Origin: CAYLOC01 sp964385195
GTDB taxonomy: Bacteria > Actinomycetota > Actinomycetes > Propionibacteriales > Nocardioidaceae
DNA: 20,439 nucleotides
Direction: 5' to 3'
Assembly (NCBI GenBank): GCA_964385195.1
Contig: CAYLOC010000038.1
Coordinates: 1-20,439, forward strand
How positions within the stretch are numbered: the stretch's first letter is position 1; each line of letters opens with the position of its first letter. A model generated the notes under the pieces. It was not told the origin of the DNA. It ran no database searches and worked only from the letters and a program-made list of their open reading frames with translations. This document shows positions 7,481 to 15,158 of this stretch, in pieces. Both the position numbers and the translations under genes were made by a program.

Positions 7481-8416
7481 ATGGACGCGGAACCGCACGC
7501 CCGCGCGGAGCCGGTCGACCTGCGCGCCGAGCTCGTCGCCGTCGTGGTCGCCGTCGACCAGGGAGCTCCCGCGGTGCTGGCGTCGGGAACGCCGCCACAG
7601 CTTCCCGCCGGCGCGCTGCGCACCGACCACCACTCGCTGCAGGCCGGCGTACGGGCGTTCGCCGAGGAACAGACCGGGTACACCCTGGGGTACGTCGAGC
7701 AGCTCTACACGTTTGCCGACCTGGGTCGGCTCGACGACGATGCCCGCGCGGTCTCGATCTCCTACCTCGGGTTGACCCGGGCGGTGGCCGGCGCGTCGGG
7801 CTGGTCGGGAGTCTATGAGCTGTTGCCGTGGGAGGACCGGCGGCAGGATGCCGACGGTGCCGAGCCGGTGTCGTCGGCCCTCCGTGCGGCGGTCCTGAGG
7901 TGGGTGCGCGGAGGTACGGCGGAGCAGCGGCGGCAACGCGCCGACCGGTGTGCCTACGTCCTCGGCCTCGACGGCCACCCGTGGCGTCCGGAGCTCGCGT
8001 TGCAGCGGTACGAGCTGCTATGGGAGGCCGGGCTGGTGGGGGAGTCACCCGCCGCTGATGCCACGGTGGCGGCGCTGACCGGCCAGCGGATGCTGCACGA
8101 CCACCGGCGGATCCTGGCGACCGGGCTGTCCCGGCTGCGCTCGGCGCTGCAGTACCGGCCCATGGTCTTCGAGTTGATGCCGGACACGTTCACGCTCGGA
8201 CAGCTGCAGGAGACCGTTGAGGCGCTGGCGGGTCAGGAGGTCCACAAGCAGAACTTCCGCCGGGTGGTGGAGCAGCAGCATCGGCTGGTCGAACCTACCG
8301 AGGACACCACCCACGCCACCGGGGGGCGACCGGCCCGGTTGTACCGGTTCCGCCGGGAGGTGTTCCGAGAGCGCCAGCAGGTCGGCACCAAGTTGCCGCT
8401 GCCCCGGGCCCGTTGA
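7481..8416 (+). CDS. Nudix-related transcriptional regulator, NrtR type
   Basis: A 311-residue protein. The N-terminus (18-100) resembles a Nudix domain: LVAVVVAV strand, then the box region LPAGALRTDHHSLQAGVRAFAEEQ, then a YTFADLGR loop. The box is broken. The first glutamate is H50 and the R-E pair reads R58-A59, while E62-E63 remain, so hydrolysis is probably lost. A helical middle follows. Residues about 228-293 (VFELMPDTFTLGQLQETVEA, ending GGRPARLYRF) match the winged helix of NrtR, the NAD-metabolism repressor that senses ADP-ribose-type ligands. The protein is longer than mycobacterial NrtR, more like the extended COG4111 form. ATG 7481 has no clear ribosome site. nadABC with a candidate operator lies downstream, so it is a likely regulator of NAD synthesis. 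Confidence 0.8.
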   Translation: MDAEPHARAEPVDLRAELVAVVVAVDQGAPAVLASGTPPQLPAGALRTDHHSLQAGVRAFAEEQTGYTLGYVEQLYTFADLGRLDDDARAVSISYLGLTRAVAGASGWSGVYELLPWEDRRQDADGAEPVSSALRAAVLRWVRGGTAEQRRQRADRCAYVLGLDGHPWRPELALQRYELLWEAGLVGESPAADATVAALTGQRMLHDHRRILATGLSRLRSALQYRPMVFELMPDTFTLGQLQETVEALAGQEVHKQNFRRVVEQQHRLVEPTEDTTHATGGRPARLYRFRREVFRERQQVGTKLPLPRAR

Positions 8417-8452
8417 CCGCGTCTCCCCGCCGGCATCGGTGGACCTGTTCGC

Positions 8453-9724
8453 CTACCCTGCCGAGTCGTCGTCGGGGCGTTGCACGTCGTCCAGCGCGTG
8501 CAGTTGCTCGGCCAGATGCTGCCGCTCGCCGTCGTTCGTGCACCGCTTGATCGCCTCGTGGTACGCCGACCGGGCGGCTGCGTGCTCACCCAGCCGGGCG
8601 TAGAGCTCGGCCCGGACAGCAGGGACCCGGTGGCTGTGCGGCAACCGGTCCGCCAGCCCCTCCAGCAGCGCGAGCCCGGCCGCGGGGCCATCGGCCTCCG
8701 CGACCGCCACGGCACGGTTCAGCCGCACCACCGGCGACGCGGTGAGCGCCTCCAGCTCCGCGTAGTATCCCGCGATCCGGTCCCAGCGGGTGGCGCCGGC
8801 CGATGACGCGGTGGCGTGCTCGGCCGCGATCAGTGCCTGCAGCAGGTAGCTGCCGATCCGCCCGCTCGGCGGCCGGTCGACGTACGGGGCCAGCAGGGTC
8901 AACGCCTCGGTGATCTCCTCGTGCCGCCACCGTCGGCGATCCTGGTCCGGCAGCAGCACCGCACGGCCCGCGTCGTCGACACGGGCATCGCGACGCGAGT
9001 GCTGCAGCAGCAGCAACGCCAACAGCACCTCCAGGACCGGCTCGTCGGGCAGCAGATCGCGCAACACGCGGGTCAACCGGAGGGCCTCGCCCGCGAGCGT
9101 GACCCGCACGACGTCCGGCCCGGAACCGGGCGCGTAGCCCGCGGTGAACGCGAGGTAGGTGACCTCGCACAACGTGGCCAGTCGATCCGGAAGCTGCTGG
9201 GCATCGGGAACCCGGAACGGAGCCCGCGTCGCGGCCAGCCGCCGTTTCGCGCGGGTCAGCCGGGCCGCCATCGTCGCGCGGCTGACGAGGAACAACCGCG
9301 CGACGTCGTCGGTGCTGACGCCGAGCACGAGGCGGAGCGTCAGCGCGCTCGCGTCGCTGACCCGCAGCGTGGGGTGGGCGCACAAGAACACCAGCCGCAG
9401 CCGTTCATCCTCCACCAGACCACCGGGGTCGGCCCGCACCGTGGCCGCGTGCTGAGTGACCTCGGCGTCGACGACGAGCAGCGGCTCCTTGCGCGCCGCG
9501 ACCGCCTCTGCCCGCAGCCGGTCGAGGATCCGACGACGGGCAGCGGTGAGCAGCCATCCGGCCGGGTTCGCCGGTACGCCGTCGCCCAGCCAGGTGCGGA
9601 CCGCCGCCTCGAACGCGTCGGCCAACCCGTCCTCGGCGAGGTCAAGACGACGGAACTGGGCGACCAGCAAGGCCAGCAGCCGGCCCCACTGGTCGCGCCA
9701 GACCTGCTCCACAGCGGAGCTCAT
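8453..9724 (-). CDS. ECF-family RNA polymerase sigma factor with DUF6596/TPR C-terminal extension (ECF42-like)
   Basis: A 423-residue sigma factor. Region 2 is at about 8-75 (VWRDQWGRLLALLVAQFRRLDLAEDGLADAF, then NPAGWLLTAARRRILDRLRAE). Region 4 is at about 125-175 (LTLRLVLGVSTDDVARLFLVSRATMAARLTRAKRRL). The remaining half is helical: a DUF6596 segment (CEVTYLAFTAGYAPGSGPDVVR onward) and TPR-like repeats with LNRAVAVAEADGPAAGLALLEGL. Normal ECF sigmas have about 200 residues; this doubled size without an anti-sigma gene is typical of the ECF42 group, where the C-terminal part is thought to control activity. The ATG at 9724 overlaps the TGA of the preceding DGPF gene by 4 bp (ATGA), so translation is coupled. 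The longer upstream start was rejected. Confidence 0.9.
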   Translation of the reverse strand: MSSAVEQVWRDQWGRLLALLVAQFRRLDLAEDGLADAFEAAVRTWLGDGVPANPAGWLLTAARRRILDRLRAEAVAARKEPLLVVDAEVTQHAATVRADPGGLVEDERLRLVFLCAHPTLRVSDASALTLRLVLGVSTDDVARLFLVSRATMAARLTRAKRRLAATRAPFRVPDAQQLPDRLATLCEVTYLAFTAGYAPGSGPDVVRVTLAGEALRLTRVLRDLLPDEPVLEVLLALLLLQHSRRDARVDDAGRAVLLPDQDRRRWRHEEITEALTLLAPYVDRPPSGRIGSYLLQALIAAEHATASSAGATRWDRIAGYYAELEALTASPVVRLNRAVAVAEADGPAAGLALLEGLADRLPHSHRVPAVRAELYARLGEHAAARSAYHEAIKRCTNDGERQHLAEQLHALDDVQRPDDDSAG

Positions 9725-10089
9725 CGGTCCGTGATGTCCGCTTCCTCGATCTCGATCGTCGGACGCAGCTCGATGGTGTAGTCGCGCGGCAACAGTCGGC
9801 ACAGGTCGACGGCGACGTCAAGGTCTGCGACGTCGATCAGGTAGAAGCCGCCGATCTGCTCCGCTGTCTCCGCGAACGGGCCGTCGGTCAATGTCCACGC
9901 GTCGTTCCGCGATCGCAGCGTGGTGGCCGCCGTCGCGTCGGCAAGCGCCTCGCCGGCCACCATCCGGCCGCGCTCCCGCACGGCCCGGTCGAACGCCGCG
10001 TGGTCACGCAGGACCTGTCGCCGTTCGTGCGCACTGGCCCGTTCCCAGGTCTCGGGGTCGCCCGCCATCAGGATGAGGTAGCGGACCAT
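9721..10089 (-). CDS. DGPF-domain (YCII-related) protein, copy 2 of operon
   Basis: A 122-residue protein with a YCII/dimeric alpha-beta barrel fold. It opens with the strand MVRYLILMAGD, has the family mark T-D-G-P-F-A-E at 68-74 and then GGFYLIDVADLDVA. It is paralogous to the neighbouring upstream gene. Proteins of this type are the usual partners of ECF42 sigma factors; their biochemical activity is unknown. The ATG at 10089 shares one base with the stop of the upstream gene (TGATG), and its own stop overlaps the sigma start (ATGA). The long upstream frame was rejected, since the recognisable fold begins at MVRYL. Confidence 0.92.
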   Translation of the reverse strand: MVRYLILMAGDPETWERASAHERRQVLRDHAAFDRAVRERGRMVAGEALADATAATTLRSRNDAWTLTDGPFAETAEQIGGFYLIDVADLDVAVDLCRLLPRDYTIELRPTIEIEEADITDR

Positions 10090-10451
10090 CAGGGGCGCTC
10101 GCTCATATCGACCGTGCGGCGTACCTCCAGCGGCCCCTCCAGCTCCGACAAGCGGCCGCAGACGCGCAGCAGGTCGTCGAGGTCGTCGGTCTCGACCAGG
10201 TAGAAGCCGGTCAGATGCTCGGCCGCTTCGGCGAACGGGCCGTCGGTGACGGACACGTCGTCCAGTGAGCCGCGTACGACTTTCGTCCCGGCAGACGGGG
10301 TGAGTTCCGCTCCGCCGGTCACCCGGTGCCCGCGCTCGGCGAGCAGGCGGGTGAACTCCGCGTGGACGGCGTACCCAGCCTTCTTCTGCTCGGCGGTGGC
10401 GTCCGCCCATCGCTTCTCGCCCGTCGGCAGCAGAATCACATACCTGGCCAT
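10089..10451 (-). CDS. DGPF-domain (YCII-related) protein, copy 1 of operon
   Basis: A 120-residue protein, first gene of the DGPF-DGPF-sigma operon. It opens with MARYVILLPTGEKRW, has T-D-G-P-F-A-E at 69-75 followed by TGFYLVETDDLDDL, and closes with EVRRTVDM, all matching the second copy in order and spacing. The two are tandem paralogues, but clearly diverged. ATG 10451 has a GGAGGAGAGGA ribosome site; upstream M codons of the open frame (MRRRGFI) lie within that site and were rejected. A candidate ECF42-type promoter sits about 50 bp upstream, so the operon may be driven by its own sigma factor. The molecular function is unknown. Confidence 0.92.
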   Translation of the reverse strand: MARYVILLPTGEKRWADATAEQKKAGYAVHAEFTRLLAERGHRVTGGAELTPSAGTKVVRGSLDDVSVTDGPFAEAAEHLTGFYLVETDDLDDLLRVCGRLSELEGPLEVRRTVDMSERP

Positions 10452-10500
10452 GATGAATCCTCTCCTCCGCACCGCCCGGGTGGCGGCGACTCACTGTGGT

Positions 10501-10527
10501 GACGTTCGGGCAACGGCGGAATCGACT
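10501..10527 (-). promoter_or_regulatory. Candidate ECF42-type promoter for the DGPF-sigma operon
   Basis: On the minus strand AGTCGA (10522-10527) is followed after 17 bp by CGTC (10501-10504). I recall the ECF42 motif from Streptomyces as TGTCGA near -35 and CGA/TC near -10, so this is a 5-of-6 and full match. Transcription would start about 40-45 bp before the first DGPF gene. Confidence 0.5.
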
Positions 10528-10607
10528 CCACCGTGAGACGATTCTGCCCGGTTTCCGTACCCCGTGTGTCCGGGCAGACATGCGCAGGTGCTAGGCTCGT
10601 GGCGTCG

Positions 10608-10628
10608 TATTGCTCAGAGTGAGCAATA
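10608..10628. promoter_or_regulatory. 21-bp palindrome upstream of nadA, candidate NrtR operator
   Basis: TATTGCTCA (10608-10616), a 3-bp spacer and TGAGCAATA (10620-10628) are perfect 9-bp inverted arms. The element lies 34 bp before the nadA ATG. A TAGGCT (10592-10597), a common actinobacterial -10 form, lies just upstream, so a bound dimer would sit over the first transcribed bases and block initiation. Size and place fit NrtR-family operators. Confidence 0.65.
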
Positions 10629-10662
10629 ATCTCACCGGTCAAGCCAGCAGAAGGAGGGCGGC

Positions 10663-11622
10663 ATGACGACCGTCGCCTACGAGAAGGTCAAGGACCTCAT
10701 TCCCGAGGTCGAGTGGGCCACGATGGCCGAGGACATCGCCGCGATCGAGCGACTCAAGGTCGAACACGATGCCGTGATCCTGGCACACAACTACATGACC
10801 CCGGAGATCTTCCACGGGGTCGCCGATATCGCCGGGGACTCCCTCGCGCTGGCACGGGAGGCGCAGCGCGTCGAGGCCGGCACGATCGTGCTCGCCGGTG
10901 TGCACTTCATGGCTGAGACCGCGAAGCTGCTCAACCCCGAGAAGCGGGTCCTGCTGCCCGACCTGCGGTCCGGCTGCTCCCTGGCCGACAGCATCACCGC
11001 CGCCGACGTCCGGGCGCTGCGCCGGGAGTACCCCGGCGTCCCGGTCGTGACCTACGTCAACACCTCTGCCGCGGTCAAGGCCGAGAGCGACATCACCTGT
11101 ACGTCGGGAAACGCCGTACAGGTCATCGAGTCACTCGGCACCGACCGGGTCATCATGCTCCCCGACGAGTACCTCGCCGCCAACATCGCCGCCGAGACCG
11201 GGGTCGAGGTCATCTCCCACCCGGGCCGGTGCGAGGTGCACGAGCGGTTCAGCCGACACGACATCGACGACATCCGTGCGGGCCATCCCGGAGTCGTCGT
11301 TCTCGCCCATCCCGAGTGCCCACCCGACGTGGTCGCGGCCGCGGACTACTCCGGGTCGACGGCGAAGATGCAGCACTACGTGGACGAGCGCAAGCCACGG
11401 TCGGTCGCGCTGATCACCGAGTGCTCCATGAGCGACAACATCGCCGCGGAGCACCCGGACCTGGAGTTCGTCCGCCCCTGCAACCTGTGTCCGCACATGA
11501 AGCGGAACACCCTGGGCACCATCCGCGCGGCGCTGGAGACCGGCCGGCACGAGATCACGATCGACCCTGCGCTCGCCGTACCGGCTCGCCGGGCCATCGA
11601 GCGCATGCTCGACGTGCGATGA
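10663..11622 (+). CDS. nadA: Quinolinate synthase NadA
   Basis: A 319-residue [4Fe-4S] enzyme that condenses iminoaspartate with dihydroxyacetone phosphate to quinolinate, the second step of de novo NAD synthesis. Visible marks are AHNYMTPEI (41-49), the DLRSGCSLAD loop with C105, PGRCEVHERF with C190, and P-C-N-L-C-P-H-M-K with C276. The spacing of C105, C190 and C276 matches the three cluster ligands of known NadA proteins. Substrate-binding segments are also present: YVNTSAAVKAESDITCTSGNA and VLAHPECPPDVV. The ATG at 10663 follows AAGGAGG at 10651-10657. The stop overlaps the nadB start (ATGA). Regulation through the palindrome at 10608-10628 is likely. Confidence 0.98.
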   Translation: MTTVAYEKVKDLIPEVEWATMAEDIAAIERLKVEHDAVILAHNYMTPEIFHGVADIAGDSLALAREAQRVEAGTIVLAGVHFMAETAKLLNPEKRVLLPDLRSGCSLADSITAADVRALRREYPGVPVVTYVNTSAAVKAESDITCTSGNAVQVIESLGTDRVIMLPDEYLAANIAAETGVEVISHPGRCEVHERFSRHDIDDIRAGHPGVVVLAHPECPPDVVAAADYSGSTAKMQHYVDERKPRSVALITECSMSDNIAAEHPDLEFVRPCNLCPHMKRNTLGTIRAALETGRHEITIDPALAVPARRAIERMLDVR

Positions 11623-13073
11623 GCCGACTCTCCACCAGTACGTCGACTCGCCCGGTCATCGTCGGATCCGGTCTCGCCGGGTTGGTGGCGGCCCGCGAAC
11701 TCGCGGCCACCGGGTGCCTGCTCGTGAGCGCCGAAGACCTGACCGGGGGAGCGGCGAGCATGTGGGCGCAGGGCGGACTCGCTGCCGCGGTGGCGGCCGA
11801 TGACAGCACAACGCTGCATGCGGAGGACACCTGGCGTGCCGGGGACCGGGCCGGTGACCGTGCGGTGATCGACCGGATCACCGCGGAGGCGCCCGGAGTG
11901 CTGGCTGGCCTGGTGGAACTGGGCGTGCCGTTCGACCGGGGCGCCGACGGGACGCTCGACCTCGCGCTGGAGGGCGGGCACTCCCGCCCCCGGGTCGCGC
12001 ATGCCGGCGACCACAGCGGCGCACAGATCACCGGCGCGGTCGCGGAAGCGGTACGCCGCTCAGCCGGGGTGGCGGTGCTGCCCCACCACCGTGCGGTGCG
12101 GTTGGGTACCGACGCGTCCGGGGCAGTGTCCGGGATCACCGTCCGCGGCCCCGATGGCGAGGAGCGCACGATCGCGACCGACCGCGTCATCCTGGCCACC
12201 GGCGGCCTGGGGTCGCTGTTCGCACACACCACCAACCCCTCCGGTTCGGTCGGTAGCGGGGTGGCCCTGGCGGCCCGCGCGGGGGCCCGCACCGACGACC
12301 TGCATCTGGTGCAGTTCCACCCGACCGCACTCGACGTCGGCCGCGACCCGATGCCGCTGCTCACCGAGGCGCTGCGGGGGGCCGGGGCCACGCTGGTCGC
12401 CGACGGACAGCGGTTCGTCGACGAGCTCCTCCCCCGCGACGCCGTCTCCGCGGCGGTCTGGGAGCGGCTCGTCGCCGGCGCGCAGGTGTTCCTCGACGCC
12501 CGGCATGTGCCGACGGTGCGCTCCCGCTTTCCCGCCGTCGCCGCGCTGGCGGCGGAGTCCGGCCTCGACGTCGGCGCCGACCTGCTTCCGGTCCGGCCCG
12601 CGGTGCACTACTGCATGGGCGGCGTCACCACCGACGCACACGGGCGCACGAGCGTGCCCGGGCTGTGGGCGGCCGGGGAGGTGTCGCGCACCGGTCTGCA
12701 CGGGGCCAACCGGCTGGCGTCCAACTCGCTGCTGGAGGCCGTCGTCACCGGACTCGCCGCCGCCCGGTCCGTCCGGAACGCGCCGGGGCGTCGCTGGGCC
12801 GCCGTGGTGCCGCCTGCGGACCCCGCCACGGTCCTGCCCGGGGCGCCGGATGCGCAACGCTTCCCCCGCACCGCCGTACGGCGGCTGCTCGATGCCGCCT
12901 GCGGCGTCCTGCGGGACGGTGCCACGTTGCAGGACGCCGTCGACGAGCTCGCGCCGCACACCGGGCAGGACGACGCCTACGTCGCCTGGATGATCGCACG
13001 GTCGGCGCTGGCGCACCCACACAGCGTCGGTGGCCATCGGCGTACCGACGTGCCGCAGGAGGTACCGGCGTGA
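11619..13073 (+). CDS. nadB: L-aspartate oxidase NadB
   Basis: A 484-residue FAD flavoprotein that oxidises L-aspartate to iminoaspartate for NadA. It has the FAD-binding VIVGSGLAGLVAARELA (13-29), then A-S-M-W-A-Q-G-G-L-A (46-55), E-G-G-H-S-R-P-R-V-A-H-A-G-D (118-131), the capping-domain QFHPTAL (232-238), and RPAVHYCMGGV (326-336) with active-site arginine and histidine. The second FAD segment is GLWAAGEVSRTGLHGANRLASNSLLEA (348-374). It is shorter than E. coli NadB (about 540), with a trimmed C-terminal helical domain, and the stretch after the second strand (SAEDLTGG) is short. The start is set by the ATGA overlap with nadA; the long upstream frame lies inside nadA. The stop overlaps nadC. 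Confidence 0.97.
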   Translation: MSRLSTSTSTRPVIVGSGLAGLVAARELAATGCLLVSAEDLTGGAASMWAQGGLAAAVAADDSTTLHAEDTWRAGDRAGDRAVIDRITAEAPGVLAGLVELGVPFDRGADGTLDLALEGGHSRPRVAHAGDHSGAQITGAVAEAVRRSAGVAVLPHHRAVRLGTDASGAVSGITVRGPDGEERTIATDRVILATGGLGSLFAHTTNPSGSVGSGVALAARAGARTDDLHLVQFHPTALDVGRDPMPLLTEALRGAGATLVADGQRFVDELLPRDAVSAAVWERLVAGAQVFLDARHVPTVRSRFPAVAALAAESGLDVGADLLPVRPAVHYCMGGVTTDAHGRTSVPGLWAAGEVSRTGLHGANRLASNSLLEAVVTGLAAARSVRNAPGRRWAAVVPPADPATVLPGAPDAQRFPRTAVRRLLDAACGVLRDGATLQDAVDELAPHTGQDDAYVAWMIARSALAHPHSVGGHRRTDVPQEVPA

Positions 13074-13969
13074 ACAGTGACCGGGAGTACGACGTCGCGG
13101 ATGTGGTCCGCCGCGCACTGCGGGAAGACCTGGCCGCGGCAGGAGACCTCACCACCGCGGCCACCGTCCCGGCCGAGACCGACGGGACGGCCTACCTCAC
13201 GGCTCGCCAGCCGGGGGTGCTGGCCGGCTGCGCCGCGTTCGAGGCGGCGTTCCTGGCCATCGACCCCGCGGTCCGGGTCCAGTGGCATCATGCCGACGCC
13301 GACCGCGTCGAGACGAGCGACACCCTCGCTACGGTTCGCGGCGCGGCCCGGTCCCTCCTGACCGCCGAGCGCACCGCACTGAACCTGCTCGGTCACCTCA
13401 GTGGCATCGCGACCCGTACCGCGGCGATGGTCCGCCTGGTCGACGGTACGCCGGCCCGGATCGCCGACACCCGCAAGACCACCCCGGGCCTGCGGGCGCT
13501 GGAGAAGGCGGCGGTGGTGTCCGGTGGCGGGGTCAACCACCGGTTCGGCCTCTACGACGCGATCCTGGTCAAGGACAACCACATCGCACTCGGCGGGGGG
13601 CTGACGGCGGTACTCGGCCGGCTCGCCGGCCGTGCCGGTCACCTGGTGCGCGTCGAGGTCGAGGTGGACACCCTCGACCAGCTGGACGCCGTACTGAAAC
13701 ACGACGTCACCCGCATCGAAACGGGGCAGCAGCCGGTCGTGCATGCGGTCCTCCTGGACAACATGGGGGCAGAGCAGGTCGCAGAAGGAGTACGCCGTGT
13801 CCGTGCGCACCCGGCGCCGGTCACGGTCGAGGTCTCCGGTGGGGTGACCGAGGAGTCCGTGCGGGGGCTCGCACTCGCCGGGGCGGACCTGATCTCCTGT
13901 GGGGCGCTCACCCACAGCGTCACGAGTCTCGACGTCGCCCTGGACCTCCACGCTGCCTCGCCCGTGTGA
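13070..13969 (+). CDS. nadC: Nicotinate-nucleotide pyrophosphorylase (carboxylating) NadC
   Basis: A 299-residue enzyme that converts quinolinate and PRPP to nicotinate mononucleotide with release of CO2. The signature is complete: E-R-T-A-L-N with R101, A-D-T-R-K-T-T-P-G-L-R (132-142), V-N-H-R-F-G-L-Y-D-A-I-L-V-K-D-N-H (155-171), EVEVD (196-200), LLDN (228-231) and E-V-S-G-G (254-258). A stretch before LLDN (KHDVTRIETGQQPVVHA) seems several residues longer than usual. GTG 13070 overlaps the nadB stop (GTGA) and has AGGAGGT at 13057-13063. The last 50 bp overlap the 3' end of the convergent MFS gene, and the stop lies in a tandem duplication. No nadS or nadD follows. Confidence 0.97.
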   Translation: MNSDREYDVADVVRRALREDLAAAGDLTTAATVPAETDGTAYLTARQPGVLAGCAAFEAAFLAIDPAVRVQWHHADADRVETSDTLATVRGAARSLLTAERTALNLLGHLSGIATRTAAMVRLVDGTPARIADTRKTTPGLRALEKAAVVSGGGVNHRFGLYDAILVKDNHIALGGGLTAVLGRLAGRAGHLVRVEVEVDTLDQLDAVLKHDVTRIETGQQPVVHAVLLDNMGAEQVAEGVRRVRAHPAPVTVEVSGGVTEESVRGLALAGADLISCGALTHSVTSLDVALDLHAASPV

Positions 13970-15158
13970 GCTGCCCCGCCCGTGTGAGCCGGCCCGGCCT
14001 CCCTGCCGTCCCCGGCTCGTGCAGGAACGCGGCGAGCGCCAGGGCCAGGAACGGCAGACCGATCAGCGCCGTCAGCGCCCACTGCAGTCCGAAGACGTCC
14101 CCGATCCGTCCCAGCGCCGGGGCGAAGAGCCCCCCGACGCTGACCGCGAGCCCCACGGTCACACCACTCGCCGTACCGATCCGGTTGGGCAGGTAGTCCT
14201 GTCCCAGCATCACCATCACGCTGAACGGCAGGTACGCCGCGATCCCGCCGACCACCACGAACACGAACGCGACCCACTCGTTCGGCGCGAGCACCAGACC
14301 GATCAGGGCCGGCACCATCAGCACGAACCCGGACCGCATGCTTGCGAGCCGGGTGAACCGGTCGCCGATCCAGCCGCCGAGAAGCGTTCCGACGGCACCG
14401 GCGACGAGGAACGTGGTCAACGCCGCTCCCCCCACGCTCTTCGACGTACCGAAGTGGTGGATGAAGTACAACGCGACGAAGGACGTGACCCCGAAGAACA
14501 GCATCGACCGCAGGATCACTACCGCGGTCAGCCGCAGGAACGACGGCCAGTCGTCGGTGCCGGTCGGGAGCGTCACCGCCTTCTTGCGGGCCGCGGGGCC
14601 GTCCATCACGTGTGACATCCGGGTGATCAGGATCAGCACCATGACCAGCGCGGGCAACGCGAGCAGCACCGTGCCGTGGAGTCCGAACGCCAGCAGGACC
14701 GGGGTCGCGACGAGCGAACCGAGCGCGTAGCCCGCGTTGCCGCCGAGGGCGAACACGCTCATGCCGCGGTTGCTGTTCCCGGCGGCCTTTCGTGCGTTCC
14801 GCGCCGCCTCGGGGTGGAACGCGGCGATGCCCAGGCCGGACAGCGCGATCACCAGCCAGGTACCGAGGTAGTTCGGGATCAGGCCGGAGAACAAGATGCC
14901 GACCGCAGCGGTGGAGATCCCCGCGGCCACCATCCACGGACGAGCGTGCCGGTCGGTCCACCACCCGAACGCCGGCTGTGCCACCGAGGACAGCACCGTC
15001 GCCGCGAGGGTCAGCCCGGCGATCGCGGTATAGCTGTAGCCGCGTTGGGCGACCATGAACGGCAGCAGCGCCGGTACCACGCCCTGGTACAGGTCGTCGA
15101 CGACGTGCGCCGAGGACATCAGCGCGACGCCGCGGCCGTTGACCGAGGAGCCGGTCAT
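13920..15158 (-). CDS. MFS transporter, fosmidomycin-resistance (Fsr)-like
   Basis: A 412-residue inner-membrane protein with about 12 hydrophobic helices. The N-terminus (SSAHVVDDLYQGVVPALLPF, about 15-34) strongly resembles the Fsr subgroup, which opens with a G/A-H-x-x-x-D-L-Y-x-x-x-x-P-A-L-L-P-F segment. Motif A appears as QPAFGWWTDRHARP (61-74). The C-terminus ends in a basic, repeat-derived tail (LTRAGQ-LTRARQ) that overlaps nadC by 50 bp. The ATG at 15158 overlaps the stop of the gntR gene by 4 bp (ATGA). It is therefore the last gene of an operon with that regulator. The substrate is unknown; Fsr relatives export drugs or small organic compounds. Confidence 0.9.
   Translation of the reverse strand: MTGSSVNGRGVALMSSAHVVDDLYQGVVPALLPFMVAQRGYSYTAIAGLTLAATVLSSVAQPAFGWWTDRHARPWMVAAGISTAAVGILFSGLIPNYLGTWLVIALSGLGIAAFHPEAARNARKAAGNSNRGMSVFALGGNAGYALGSLVATPVLLAFGLHGTVLLALPALVMVLILITRMSHVMDGPAARKKAVTLPTGTDDWPSFLRLTAVVILRSMLFFGVTSFVALYFIHHFGTSKSVGGAALTTFLVAGAVGTLLGGWIGDRFTRLASMRSGFVLMVPALIGLVLAPNEWVAFVFVVVGGIAAYLPFSVMVMLGQDYLPNRIGTASGVTVGLAVSVGGLFAPALGRIGDVFGLQWALTALIGLPFLALALAAFLHEPGTAGRPGRLTRAGQLTRARQRGGPGRRRDS
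13952..13987. repeat. 18-bp tandem duplication at the nadC stop
   Basis: GCTGCC[T/C]CGCCCGTGTGA occurs twice head-to-tail (13952-13969 and 13970-13987) with one difference. The first copy holds the last codons and stop of nadC. On the other strand both copies are read in frame in the MFS gene as LTRARQ and LTRAGQ. Confidence 0.9.

Noticed and set aside
10560..10662. NAD-type riboswitch in the nadA leader
   Set aside because: The leader after the likely start is about 60 nt, too short, and the palindrome explains the conserved-looking part better.
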